Shown: positions 37,730-46,144, counted from the first letter of the stretch. The stretch: 64,000 nucleotides of DNA from Ensifer adhaerens (GCF_001270265.1 NZ_LGAP01000024.1:1-64000); one strand, 5' to 3'. The notes: generated by a model not told the origin, from the sequence alone. Program-made: numbers and translations.

Positions 37730-40700
37730 CTACTTCTTCATCTGCTCCTTGAGAGCAGCAAGCTTGGCAAAGGGCGAATCCGGATCGATCGGCTTCTCCT
37801 TGCGGGGCGGACGCGCCTCGAACTTGGCCGCGTTGGGCTTGCCGCCGCGATCGTGACGATCATGGCGGTCCTGCCGCTGGCCACCCTCTGGCTTGCCCTC
37901 TTGCCGCTTGCCACGCGCCGGTGCACCGCCCTTGCGGCCGCCTTCGCGTCCCTCGCCCTGGCCCTGGCCGTGACGCTGGCCACCGCGGCGCTGATCGCCC
38001 TGATGACGGCCACCCTGACGCTGATTGTCCTGGCGGGTGCCGGGACGCCAGAGAAGAACCGGCTTGGCTTCGGCAGCCTCGGCTCCCTCGTCCACGGTCA
38101 CCTGGGGCGCGGCAGCTTCGCCTTCGGCGCTCACCGGCTCGACGGAGGCAGATGCCTCGGCTTCAGCCGTCGGTTCGCCGTCGCCGCTTGCATCCGCGTC
38201 GTCGTGATCGGCCGCAGCTTCGGTGGAGGCCTCGCTCGGTGCTTCCGGCGCCCCGCCCTGGCTTGCCAGGAACGCAGCTGCGTCTTCGGCCTTCACGCTG
38301 TCTGCGCGGTAACCGAGACCCTTGAGGATTTCTTCCATGTCATCCGGCGTCGCGCCGAGAATGGAAAGCATCGAGGTCGTTGCGGTGAAGCGACGGCCGT
38401 CATAGGCGCCTTCCGGACGCGGCTGCGCACCCGGCTTCCACTGCAGCAACGGACGGATGAGATCCGCCAGACGCTCGAGGATGTCGATGCGAACGGCACG
38501 CTTGCCGAGGAAACGGAAGCCCGCCAGCTTGTAGAAGGTCCGCTCGAACGAGGGATCGGTGACAACAGAGGTGCGGCCAGCGGCCAGCATCGGGATCAGA
38601 TCGCCGTAGCCGGCCTTGTCGAGGCCGTCGTTCTTCAACGCCCAGAGCAGGGTGATGAGTTCGGCCGGAGCCGGCTTCAACAGCGCGGGCAGGAAGATGT
38701 GGTAGGCACCGAAGCGGACGCCATACTTGCGGATCGAGGCGCGACCGTCCTGGTCCAGCGACTTCACCTCTTCGGCGACGTCGCGGCGGAACAACACGCC
38801 GAGATTTTCGACGAGCTGGAACGCCAGACCCTTGGCGAGGCCTTCGAGATCCTCGGCGCGCGAGATATCGTCGAGCGGCTTCAGCACGGTGCCGATATGA
38901 TGGTTCACGAAGCGCTCGATGCGGGCGACGACATGCTCGCGCGCATTGGCCTGCAACTGCTCGTCGGCAAGCAGGATGACGCGCGGACGCATGACATGGT
39001 CGCTGGCCGCGAGCCGGGCTACCGGATCGCCGAGCCAACGCACCAGGCCGTCGGACGACAGCGCAAGGTCGCCATTGCCGGAGGCGTGCAGACGCGCCGC
39101 ACGCGCTTCGAACTCGAGCGCCAGCGCTTTCTGCGCAGCACCCTGCACGGCCTTGGCGTCCGGTCCGTCTCCGCCGGTCGCCAGCGTAAACCGGAAACCG
39201 GTTAGTTGTCCTACGTGATGGCCTTCAACGAAGACGTCACCATTCACACTGATTTCAGCTTCCAGCATAGCATTCTCTCTCAGGCGCTTCATGAGCACAG
39301 ATGTCCTGCGATCAACAAAGCGTTTCGTCAACCGTTCATGTAGTGCGTCGGACAATCGATCTTCAATTTCCCGCGTCTTTTCTTGCCAGTGTGTCGGATC
39401 GGCAAGCCATCCGGGCCGGTTCGACACATAGGTCCAAGTTCTGATCTGCGCGATTCGCGCCGAAAGTGTGTCGATCTCGCCATCGGTAAAATCCGCCCGC
39501 CGCACCTGTTCGGCCATGAAATCTTCGTTCACGGTACCGCGACGGACGAGGTCGGCATAGATCGTGGAGATCAGATCGGCGTGTTGAGCCGGTGTAATGC
39601 GGCGATAATCCGGCAATGCACAGGCTTCCCACAATTTCTCGACCCGGTCGGGCGTGGTCGCGAGATCCGCCACTTCGGGATAACGAGACAAATGTTCGAG
39701 CGCCTGCTGATCCACCGCAGGTAGTGCGCGCGCAAGTCCCGGAATTGTCGGCGCGGCATCGAGGCTCCGCTTCAGAGCGGCCAGCGAGGCGTAATCGAAC
39801 GCCTTCGTGCGCCACTGCAGCACCTTGAGCGGATCGAATTCATGCGACTCGATGCGGTGCACCAGTTCGTTGTCGAACGGATCGACCCGGCCGGTGACGC
39901 CGAACGTACCATCGCGCAGGTGCCGCCCGGCACGCCCGGCGATCTGCGCCAGCTCGGCCGGATTGAGGTTGCGGAACTGGCAGCCGTCGAACTTGCGGTC
40001 CTGCGCAAAAGCGACATGGTCGACGTCGAGGTTCAAGCCCATGCCGATCGCATCGGTCGCCACCAGAAATTCGACGTCGCCCTCCTGATAGAGCGCGACC
40101 TGGGCATTGCGCGTGCGTGGCGACAGCGCCCCGAGCACGACCGCAGCACCGCCGCGCTGGCGGCGGATCAGCTCGGCGATCGCATAGACCTCGTCGGCCG
40201 AAAAGGCGACGATGGCCGTGCGATGCGGCAGGCGGGGAATCTTCTTCGACCCGGCATAGAGCAGCTGCGACATGCGCGGGCGCTGGACGACGGTGATGCC
40301 CGGCAGCAGCTGCTCGAGGAGCGGCCGTATCGTCGCTGCCCCCAGCAGCAGCGTCTCGCCGCGGCCGCGCAGATAGAACAGCCTGTCGGTGAAGATGTGG
40401 CCGCGCTCGAGATCGCCGGCGAGCTGCACCTCGTCGATCGCCACGAAGGATGCCGTCGTCTCGCGCGGCATCGCTTCGACCGTGCAGACCGAATAGCGGG
40501 CGCGATGCGGGGTGATCTTTTCCTCGCCGGTGATCAGCGCGACATTGTGGTGGCCGACCTTTTCGACGAGACGGGTATAGACCTCGCGCGCCAAAAGGCG
40601 CAGCGGCAGCCCGATGACGCCGCTGTCGTGCGCGATCATGCGCTCGATCGCATAATGCGTCTTGCCGGTATTGGTTGGCCCGAGCACCGCGGTTACGCCG

Positions 40701-40750
40701 CGGCCGCTCAGGATCATGGGGTGAACGGACACGTCATCGATCCCGGGCAT
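37730..40750 (-). CDS. SUV3-like DEAD/DEAH-type RNA helicase with basic tail
   Basis: Protein of 1006 residues. The N-terminal helicase core has Walker A LGPTNTGKTH (about 23-32), the DEVQ box IDEVQLAGD and the C-domain motif QIAGRAGRHLRDG, all close to mitochondrial SUV3. A central SUV3-C-like region follows. The last 180 residues are Ala/Glu-rich, then a Gly/Gln/Arg/Lys-rich tail (about 915-985), likely to bind RNA. An in-frame TGA precedes the ATG, so the protein cannot start earlier. A role in RNA turnover is inferred. Confidence 0.9.
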   Translation of the reverse strand: MPGIDDVSVHPMILSGRGVTAVLGPTNTGKTHYAIERMIAHDSGVIGLPLRLLAREVYTRLVEKVGHHNVALITGEEKITPHRARYSVCTVEAMPRETTASFVAIDEVQLAGDLERGHIFTDRLFYLRGRGETLLLGAATIRPLLEQLLPGITVVQRPRMSQLLYAGSKKIPRLPHRTAIVAFSADEVYAIAELIRRQRGGAAVVLGALSPRTRNAQVALYQEGDVEFLVATDAIGMGLNLDVDHVAFAQDRKFDGCQFRNLNPAELAQIAGRAGRHLRDGTFGVTGRVDPFDNELVHRIESHEFDPLKVLQWRTKAFDYASLAALKRSLDAAPTIPGLARALPAVDQQALEHLSRYPEVADLATTPDRVEKLWEACALPDYRRITPAQHADLISTIYADLVRRGTVNEDFMAEQVRRADFTDGEIDTLSARIAQIRTWTYVSNRPGWLADPTHWQEKTREIEDRLSDALHERLTKRFVDRRTSVLMKRLRENAMLEAEISVNGDVFVEGHHVGQLTGFRFTLATGGDGPDAKAVQGAAQKALALEFEARAARLHASGNGDLALSSDGLVRWLGDPVARLAASDHVMRPRVILLADEQLQANAREHVVARIERFVNHHIGTVLKPLDDISRAEDLEGLAKGLAFQLVENLGVLFRRDVAEEVKSLDQDGRASIRKYGVRFGAYHIFLPALLKPAPAELITLLWALKNDGLDKAGYGDLIPMLAAGRTSVVTDPSFERTFYKLAGFRFLGKRAVRIDILERLADLIRPLLQWKPGAQPRPEGAYDGRRFTATTSMLSILGATPDDMEEILKGLGYRADSVKAEDAAAFLASQGGAPEAPSEASTEAAADHDDADASGDGEPTAEAEASASVEPVSAEGEAAAPQVTVDEGAEAAEAKPVLLWRPGTRQDNQRQGGRHQGDQRRGGQRHGQGQGEGREGGRKGGAPARGKRQEGKPEGGQRQDRHDRHDRGGKPNAAKFEARPPRKEKPIDPDSPFAKLAALKEQMKK

Positions 40751-40883
40751 TCAGAAACATAAGAGGCGCCTTTACGCGCCGGCGGCAAACACATGCCCAC
40801 GCACCGCAGCAAACGCAAGGGGCGCCGGCAACTAAAACCATTTCCCGGCAAACCTGAGGCAGTCCGCACCACCATATCTGGAT

Positions 40884-40975
40884 GCGCGAAATTAAGACTC
40901 GGAACAGCCATGGAACGAATCGGCGACGAATCGCTGACTCCACTCGATTCACTGTATGTTCACGGCTACATATAG
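40884..40975 (-). repeat. 92-nt duplicated element, copy 1, with short reading frame
   Basis: Read on the minus strand it begins CTATATGT, the rhizobial -10 hexamer. Exactly 32 nt after the start of that box comes a GTG opening a frame that reads VESAIRRRFVPWLFRVLISR. The frame stays open to 40734 (69 codons), overlapping the helicase start by 17 nt. The unit aligns without gaps to copy 2 at 41167-41258 (about 67 percent identity by my count). Expression is not shown, and no clear ribosome site is visible. Confidence 0.5.
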
Positions 40976-41110
40976 ATTTCAACTGCCAATGTCGCACCAC
41001 ATGCTGAATCACGTCGCCGGTACCGAGTGCTGGGCGTCCCACGGGCGTTAACCCAGGTTGCCGAAGCGTTAAAAGTGATAAAGGATTCTGAATCCAAGAC
41101 TCTGGGAAAG

Positions 41111-41126
41111 TTTAGGAAATTTTAAC
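41111..41126 (+). promoter_or_regulatory. Near-consensus CtrA box
   Basis: TTTA-N7-TTAAC differs by one base from the CtrA site TTAA-N7-TTAAC. It lies in the middle of the GANTC cluster. A match this short could be chance in an AT-rich patch. Confidence 0.3.
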
Positions 41127-41166
41127 CGAAGATTCCGGCGGATTCAGCGGAATCAAGGAATGAGAA

Positions 41167-41258
41167 TCGCCACGTTAACACATCGATCAAAGCCGGAACG
41201 AATCGACGACGAATCGCAGACACCATCGCGTTCCATTTTTGTTCTCCACAACATATAG
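41167..41258 (-). repeat. 92-nt duplicated element, copy 2, with short reading frame
   Basis: Same layout as copy 1: CTATATGT, then 32 nt later an ATG opening MVSAIRRRFVPALIDVLTWR, which ends at 41122 after 34 residues. A TTGG-type -35 lies about 16-17 nt upstream of CTATAT. GGAG is present, but it is better placed for another frame starting at the ATG at 41237. Either a small peptide pair or a small RNA pair is possible. Confidence 0.5.
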
Positions 41259-41420
41259 TATCTTCGCGCGAGACGACCAACAGATTCGGCAATGGTTTTC
41301 TGCCGTTTGTGGGCAAGCCCGCACGGCGCCGTTAACCTTTTGCCACAGCGCCAGGCGGGCGGTGCAAACGCGAACGGCGCCCCCAAGGGAGCGCCGTCGA
41401 AATCGTCGAAAGCTGACGGA

Positions 41421-42146
41421 TCAGACGAAAAACTGCCCGCCATTGGCAGAGATCGTCGAGCCCGTGATGAAGCCGGCATCGTCGGATGCGAGGAAAACCA
41501 CGCAGCGCGCAATCTCCTCCGGCTCGCCCAGGCGGCCGACCGGGATCTGCGGAATGATCCGCTCGTTGAGAACCTTTTCCGGTATCGCCCGCACCATTTC
41601 AGTGCCGATGTAACCCGGGCAGATCGCATTGACGGTGATGCCCTTGGCAGCCCCTTCCTGCGAGAGCGCCTTGGTGAAGCCGAGGTCACCGGCCTTGGCC
41701 GCCGAGTAATTCGCCTGCCCCATCTGACCCTTCTGGCCGTTGATCGACGAAATGTTGATCACGCGCCCGAAGCTGCGGTCCCGCATGCCCGTCCAGACCG
41801 GGTGGGTCATGTTGAACAGACCGGTCAGGTTGGTGTTGACCACCTCGCCCCATTGCTCCGGCGTCATCTTGTGGAACATGGCATCGCGGGTGATGCCGGC
41901 GTTGTTGACGAGCACTTCGACCGGCCCGAGGTCGGCTTCGACCTTGGCAATGCCCTCGACGCAGGACTGATAGCTGGAGACATCCCACTTGTAGACCGGG
42001 ATGCCGGTTTCCCCCTTGAAGGCCTGAGCCTTCTCGTCATTGCCGGCGTAGTTGGCAGCAACCCTATATCCGGCATTCTTCAGCGCGATGGAAATCGCAG
42101 CGCCAATGCCGCGTGATCCGCCCGTAACCAATGCTACCCTGCTCAT
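41421..42146 (-). CDS. phbB: Acetoacetyl-CoA reductase
   Basis: NADPH-dependent short-chain dehydrogenase of 241 residues that makes (R)-3-hydroxybutyryl-CoA for polyhydroxybutyrate. The nucleotide motif TGGSRGIGAA, the NNAG motif (LVNNAGITRDAMFHKM) and the catalytic Ser with YSAAKAG are present. The final NGGQFFV is typical for PhbB. It lies downstream of phbA with a small exported-protein gene between them, all on one strand at short distances. Confidence 0.96.
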   Translation of the reverse strand: MSRVALVTGGSRGIGAAISIALKNAGYRVAANYAGNDEKAQAFKGETGIPVYKWDVSSYQSCVEGIAKVEADLGPVEVLVNNAGITRDAMFHKMTPEQWGEVVNTNLTGLFNMTHPVWTGMRDRSFGRVINISSINGQKGQMGQANYSAAKAGDLGFTKALSQEGAAKGITVNAICPGYIGTEMVRAIPEKVLNERIIPQIPVGRLGEPEEIARCVVFLASDDAGFITGSTISANGGQFFV

Positions 42147-42163
42147 GCTCGCCTCCCACTTGA

Positions 42164-42523
42164 TTAATTCAGTTTATCAAAGGCCTTCTTCATCAGTTTT
42201 TCGCCCAGCTGCTGTCCGTAGATCTTGGCCGCAGCCTGAAACTGCGGATCGGCAAGCATGGACATTCCGACCTCGCACTTCGTCAGCGCGAGGTTCATCA
42301 TGATGCTGCTCACCTGCACGATATGCGACTTGACGCTGTCGCTCTCGTCGTGAAGGGCAGCGATAATCAGGTTCTTGAAAACAGTTTCGTCGTCGATCGT
42401 CGTGTGGTCCAGCATGCACCGGACCACCTTTGCCTGTTCGAACGGCGGAGATGCCGCGAACGCTTGAGCCGTCGACGAAGCGACGAACAGGACTGAAAGG
42501 ATCAATCCGCTGACATGACGCAT
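42164..42523 (-). CDS. Small exported hypothetical protein between phbA and phbB
   Basis: A 119-residue protein with a clear signal peptide (MRHVSGLILSVLFVASSTAQ, cleavage near AFA-AS). The mature part is about 95 residues, mostly helical, with two cysteines (VRCMLDHT and LTKCEVGM). I do not recognise a family. It starts 13 nt after phbA and ends 17 nt before phbB, so it must be co-transcribed. A periplasmic product inside a cytoplasmic polymer-synthesis operon is unexpected. Confidence 0.75.
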   Translation of the reverse strand: MRHVSGLILSVLFVASSTAQAFAASPPFEQAKVVRCMLDHTTIDDETVFKNLIIAALHDESDSVKSHIVQVSSIMMNLALTKCEVGMSMLADPQFQAAAKIYGQQLGEKLMKKAFDKLN

Positions 42524-42536
42524 GCGGCCGGGCCGG

Positions 42537-43718
42537 TTAGAGACGCTCGACGCACATGGCGACACCCATGCCGCCGCCGATGCACAACGTCGCAAGGCCC
42601 TTGGAAACACCGCGGCGCTTCATTTCGAACAACAGCGTGTTGAGAACACGGGCGCCCGACGCGCCGATCGGGTGACCGATCGCAATCGCACCGCCGTTGA
42701 CATTGACGATCGACGGGTCCCAACCGAGGTCCTTGTTGACCGCGCAGGCCTGTGCCGCAAAGGCTTCGTTGGCTTCCACCAGTTCGACATCGCCGATCGC
42801 CCAGCCGGCCTTCTCCAGCGCCTTGCGCGATGCCGGGATCGGGCCTGTGCCCATCACCTGCGGATCGACGCCTGCCGTTGCCCAGGAGACGATACGCGCG
42901 AGCGGCTGAATGCCGCGCTTGGCGGCCTCTGCCTCGGTCATCAGCAGGGTGGCGGCGGCGCCATCGTTGAGGCCCGACGCGTTGCCGGCAGTGACTGTTC
43001 CTTCCTTGTCGAAGGCCGGACGCAGCTTGGTCATCTGGTCGAGCGTGGCGCCGTGACGGATATATTCGTCCTGATCGACAATGACGTCGCCCTTGCGGCC
43101 CTTGACGACGAACGGAACGATCTCGTCAGCGAAACGACCGGCCTTCTGCGCGGCCTCGGCCTTGTTCTGCGAGGCGAGCGCGAACTGGTCCTGCTCTTCA
43201 CGGGTCAGCTGCCACTGACGGGCGACGTTTTCCGCGGTGATGCCCATGTGGTAGCCGTAGAAAGCGTCGGTGAGGCCATCCTTGATCATCGTGTCGATCA
43301 TCTTGAAGTCGCCCATCTTCACGCCGCCACGCAGGTGCGAGCAATGCGGCGCCATCGACATCGACTCCATGCCGCCGGCAATGATGATGTCGGCATCGCC
43401 GGATGCGATCTGCTGCATGCCGAGCGCGACTGCGCGCAGGCCCGAGCCGCAGAGCTGGTTCATGCCCCAGGCGGTTTTTTCCGCCGGAATGCCCGCCTTC
43501 ATCGCGGCCTGGCGCGCCGGGTTCTGGCCTTCGCCTGCCTGCAGCACCTGCCCGAGGATCACTTCATCGACCTCGCTCGCCTCGACGCCGGCGCGTTCGA
43601 GCACCGCCTTGATGACGGCGGCGCCAAGCTCATGGGCCGGCGTGTTGCCGAAGGCACCGTTGAAGGATCCGACGGCGGTACGGGCCGCGCTGGCGATCAC
43701 GATGGAAGGATTGCTCAT
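42537..43718 (-). CDS. phbA: Acetyl-CoA acetyltransferase (beta-ketothiolase)
   Basis: Thiolase of 393 residues that condenses two acetyl-CoA for polyhydroxybutyrate synthesis. It has the active-site Cys in [14 protein letters not shown], the [19 protein letters not shown] segment with the catalytic His, and the C-terminal [15 protein letters not shown] carrying the second catalytic Cys. It is the first gene of the phbA-orf-phbB unit and divergent from phaR. No PHB synthase gene is in the window. Confidence 0.97.
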   Translation of the reverse strand: MSNPSIVIASAARTAVGSFNGAFGNTPAHELGAAVIKAVLERAGVEASEVDEVILGQVLQAGEGQNPARQAAMKAGIPAEKTAWGMNQLCGSGLRAVALGMQQIASGDADIIIAGGMESMSMAPHCSHLRGGVKMGDFKMIDTMIKDGLTDAFYGYHMGITAENVARQWQLTREEQDQFALASQNKAEAAQKAGRFADEIVPFVVKGRKGDVIVDQDEYIRHGATLDQMTKLRPAFDKEGTVTAGNASGLNDGAAATLLMTEAEAAKRGIQPLARIVSWATAGVDPQVMGTGPIPASRKALEKAGWAIGDVELVEANEAFAAQACAVNKDLGWDPSIVNVNGGAIAIGHPIGASGARVLNTLLFEMKRRGVSKGLATLCIGGGMGVAMCVERL

Positions 43719-43940
43719 GGGGACGTTTCCTCAGATTTTCTTGCGGTACGGCAGCAGACTGGCAAAGCGCGGGGCGCAAGTCAAACACCTTGATGCACTG
43801 CCACAAAACCGTCATCCAGCACCGACTGCGAGATTTCGCACTTGCGTCGCCGCATCGCACAAAAACATTGTCAGCGGCGTTCGTTTGCGGATACTCTGAA
43901 AAGTAGAAAAAGACGGACCGCGGGTAATGAGGAGACCCTG
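43719..43940. promoter_or_regulatory. phbA / phaR divergent promoter region with dyad
   Basis: This 222-nt spacer should carry promoters for both units. It is rich in TGC/GCA triplets and holds a TGCGA-GATT-TCGCA dyad at 43827-43840. PhaR-type repressors are reported to bind TGC/GCA-rich DNA, so this is a candidate site for control of both phbA and phaR itself. Confidence 0.4.
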
Positions 43941-44519
43941 ATGGCGAAGAACGACGGCCAGATCGTAATCAAGAAATATGCGAACCGGCGGCTCTACAAC
44001 ACCGGGACCAGCACCTACGTCACGCTCGACGACCTGGCCGTGATGGTGAAGAAGGGCGAAGACTTTACCGTGCAGGATGCCAAATCCGGCGAAGACATTA
44101 CCCATTCGGTTCTGACGCAGATCATCTTCGAGCAGGAATCCAAGACCGGCAACACGCTGCTGCCGATTTCGTTCCTGCGCCAGCTGATTTCATTCTACGG
44201 CGACCAGATGCAGATGGTCGTGCCGAGCTATCTCGAGCACTCGATGCAGGCCTTTACCGAGCAGCAGGTGCAGATGCGCGAGCAGATCAACAAGGCCTTC
44301 GGCGACACGCCGCTCGGCAAGAACCTGCAGGCGCCGCTGCAACTGGTCGAGGAGCAGGTTCGCCGCAACACCGAAATGTTCCATCAGGCGATGCAGATGT
44401 TTTCGCCGTTCATCGCCTCGCCTCCTGTCAAGGAAACCAAGAAGGCGGAAGCCAAGGACATCGACGAGTTGAAGGAGCAATTGCGCGCCCTTCAGACCAA
44501 GCTCGACAACCTCGGTTGA
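43941..44519 (+). CDS. phaR: Polyhydroxyalkanoate synthesis repressor PhaR
   Basis: DNA-binding regulator of 192 residues that also senses PHB granules. The N-terminal domain IVIKKYANRRLYNTGTSTYV is the PHB/PHA accumulation DNA-binding domain, and the following LITHSVL-like region (EDITHSVLTQIIFEQE) belongs to the second domain. The C-terminal part is helical and ends in a charged coiled coil. GAGGAGA precedes the ATG. The rhizobial homologue is also known as AniA. It is divergent from phbA, its likely target. Confidence 0.94.
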   Translation: MAKNDGQIVIKKYANRRLYNTGTSTYVTLDDLAVMVKKGEDFTVQDAKSGEDITHSVLTQIIFEQESKTGNTLLPISFLRQLISFYGDQMQMVVPSYLEHSMQAFTEQQVQMREQINKAFGDTPLGKNLQAPLQLVEEQVRRNTEMFHQAMQMFSPFIASPPVKETKKAEAKDIDELKEQLRALQTKLDNLG

Positions 44520-44530
44520 GCGGATCGCGA

Positions 44531-44563
44531 CAACGCCGCGGTCCTGTTCGACACGCGGCGTTG
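44531..44563 (+). terminator. Hairpin after phaR
   Basis: A perfect 10-bp CAACGCCGCG / CGCGGCGTTG stem with a 13-nt loop begins 12 nt after the stop. It lies between convergent genes. There is no continuous T-tract. Confidence 0.5.
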
Positions 44564-44583
44564 TGAGATTTCTTCAGTCTTCT

Positions 44584-45051
44584 TCAAAGACCGATTGATA
44601 CATCCCGGCCGGCCGATCGCATCGACACGGAGAAGCCGGCGATGACGTCGATGAAGCTGATCGTCATCAGGATGAAGAAAATCTGCGTCGCCGCCGGGGC
44701 GACCAGCAGGAACTCGACCAGGAACGCGATGAAGAGCACCATCGACAACAGATGGTCCATCAGCGCCCGCGTGCCGGTCCGGGTTGCCTTGAGAATTTCC
44801 ACGAAAAGCAGAAGCAGGGCCACGACGATCAGGAGGTCGCCGAAGCTCATCGCCCATGTCGCGCCGGAAAGCATGGACAGCGACATCACGCCGGCACCCA
44901 GCCCGGCCGTGCCGCCGAAGAGGCCGAGCACGGCAAGGTTGTAGATGGCAAAGGGCAGGATCAGCAATGGAATGGCGGCAAGCATGAACAAATGCGCTCC
45001 CTCTTCGATGGGTGATCGCCGCATGCGCCAAGTGACGCCAGAGATCACCAC
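44584..45051 (-). CDS. Conserved four-helix membrane protein, function unknown
   Basis: Inner-membrane protein of 155 residues with about four hydrophobic segments (roughly 22-45, 52-66, 72-86 and 100-125). It has a short charged segment EILKATRTGTRALMDHLLS between the third and fourth. The pattern recalls the PsiE-like/phosphate-starvation membrane family, but I cannot assign it firmly. It stands alone, convergent with phaR. Confidence 0.7.
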   Translation of the reverse strand: MVISGVTWRMRRSPIEEGAHLFMLAAIPLLILPFAIYNLAVLGLFGGTAGLGAGVMSLSMLSGATWAMSFGDLLIVVALLLLFVEILKATRTGTRALMDHLLSMVLFIAFLVEFLLVAPAATQIFFILMTISFIDVIAGFSVSMRSAGRDVSIGL

Positions 45052-45101
45052 GCTTACTTAACGTGTCCTCTCCGTCGAGAAGATGTCAGGCATGCAAAAG
45101 A

Positions 45102-45126
45102 AAAGGGCTGGCAAAGCCAGCCCTTT
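45102..45126 (-). terminator. Terminator after rpmF
   Basis: A perfect 11-bp AAAGGGCTGGC / GCCAGCCCTTT stem with loop AAA. On the minus strand it runs into TTTTCTTTTG, 24 nt after the rpmF stop. Confidence 0.88.
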
Positions 45127-45150
45127 AACTCGGTCCGCCAATATCAGCGC

Positions 45151-45336
45151 TTATGCGCTTTCCTTCGGGGTCAGGACCTGGCGACCACGGTACATGCCGG
45201 TCTTCAGGTCGATGTGGTGCGGGCGACGCAGTTCACCGGAGTTCTTGTCTTCGATGTAGGTCGGCGTCTTGAGGGCGTCGGCAGAACGGCGCATGCCACG
45301 CTTGGACGGGCTCGTTTTTCTTTTAGGTACAGCCAT
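45151..45336 (-). CDS. rpmF: Ribosomal protein bL32
   Basis: Large-subunit ribosomal protein of 61 residues beginning [18 protein letters not shown], the invariant L32 N terminus, and continuing [19 protein letters not shown]. This is the cysteine-free form without a zinc ribbon. GGAG lies 6 nt before the ATG at 45336; an upstream ATG at 45348 is in frame but not used in the family. It is monocistronic. Confidence 0.97.
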   Translation of the reverse strand: MAVPKRKTSPSKRGMRRSADALKTPTYIEDKNSGELRRPHHIDLKTGMYRGRQVLTPKESA

Positions 45337-45496
45337 TTCATTCTCCACTTATCGGGCAAAACACTGTTCAGCAGCCGAAATGGCCGTATCAAACAGATGT
45401 TAATTACGGAAATTTGGCGCGCTTATACATGGCGAACTGCCGCTTGACCAGTCCCCGAGCGCAATTTTTCGACTCGGCCCTCGCGAGAAGGTCAAG

Positions 45497-46144
45497 TCAG
45501 ACTTCGTCCTCGGCAACGATCCACGGCTCCGCTCGTGCGGCCGCTTCCCATTTGCGGAATGCCGGATGCGCCTTTACCCGTTCCATATACCCCAAAGTCA
45601 CCGGGTCGCTAACGAGATTGTAGACGTCGAAGCGGTTAACCACAGGCGCGTACATCGCGTCCGCCGCCGTAAACGACCCGAAGAGGAACGGACCGCCGGA
45701 ACGGACAAGCGCCTCCGCCCAGATCGTCTCGATGCGGGCGACATCGGCGCGCACGTCGTCGGCAACCTCAAGCGCCTGTTTCTGCCGGCGGATGTTCATC
45801 GGGCAGGCACTGCGCAAGGCGCGAAAGCCGGACAGCATCTCGCAGGCATAGCTGCGCGCACGGGCCCGGTCCTGTTGTTCTGCCGGCCACAGGCCGGCTT
45901 CGGGAAACAGCTCGGCGACATATTCGATGATCGCCAGCGACTCCCAGATCCTGACGTCACCGTGCACAAGAAGCGGCACCCGTCCGGTTGGCGAGATTTC
46001 CCGGATCCTCGGGTTTCCGGCTGCAAAATCGAAGGGAATGACGACGTCCTCGAAGGCAATGCCCGACGCCTCAAGCGCCAGCCACGGTCGCAACGACCAG
46101 GACGAGTAGTTTTTGTTGCCGACGTAAAGGGTAAGTCCGGTCAT
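45497..46144 (-). CDS. Glutathione S-transferase family protein
   Basis: Cytosolic GST of 215 residues. The N-terminal thioredoxin-like domain (LTLYVGNKNYSSWSLRPWLA) contains a Ser pair near the glutathione site and the cis-Pro segment TGRVPLLVHGDVRIWESLAI. The all-helical C-terminal domain follows from about 90. It overlaps the upstream DUF1868 gene by 4 nt (ATGA). The substrate is not known. Confidence 0.92.
   Translation of the reverse strand: MTGLTLYVGNKNYSSWSLRPWLALEASGIAFEDVVIPFDFAAGNPRIREISPTGRVPLLVHGDVRIWESLAIIEYVAELFPEAGLWPAEQQDRARARSYACEMLSGFRALRSACPMNIRRQKQALEVADDVRADVARIETIWAEALVRSGGPFLFGSFTAADAMYAPVVNRFDVYNLVSDPVTLGYMERVKAHPAFRKWEAAARAEPWIVAEDEV

Larger units (their letters stand above)
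40896..41287. other. Dense cluster of GANTC (CcrM) sites
   Basis: Sixteen GANTC sites begin at 40896, 40917, 40928, 40936, 40946, 41006, 41084, 41090, 41098, 41131, 41141, 41150, 41164, 41200, 41211 and 41283. At about 62 percent GC roughly 1.4 would be expected in 392 bp. Many are spaced 8-11 bp. GANTC is the target of the CcrM methyltransferase, whose methylation state tracks replication in Alphaproteobacteria. Confidence 0.8.

Noticed and set aside
41163-41243. 27-residue frame from the ATG preceded by GGAGAACAAAA (copy 2 of the duplicated element)
   Set aside because: It has the better ribosome site, but the equivalent frame in copy 1 stops after four codons, so it is not the conserved frame. 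Kept only as an alternative.
40751-41420. Replication origin in the GANTC-rich spacer
   Set aside because: No DnaA-box cluster, no parS-like sites and no replication gene next to it; GANTC density alone is not enough.
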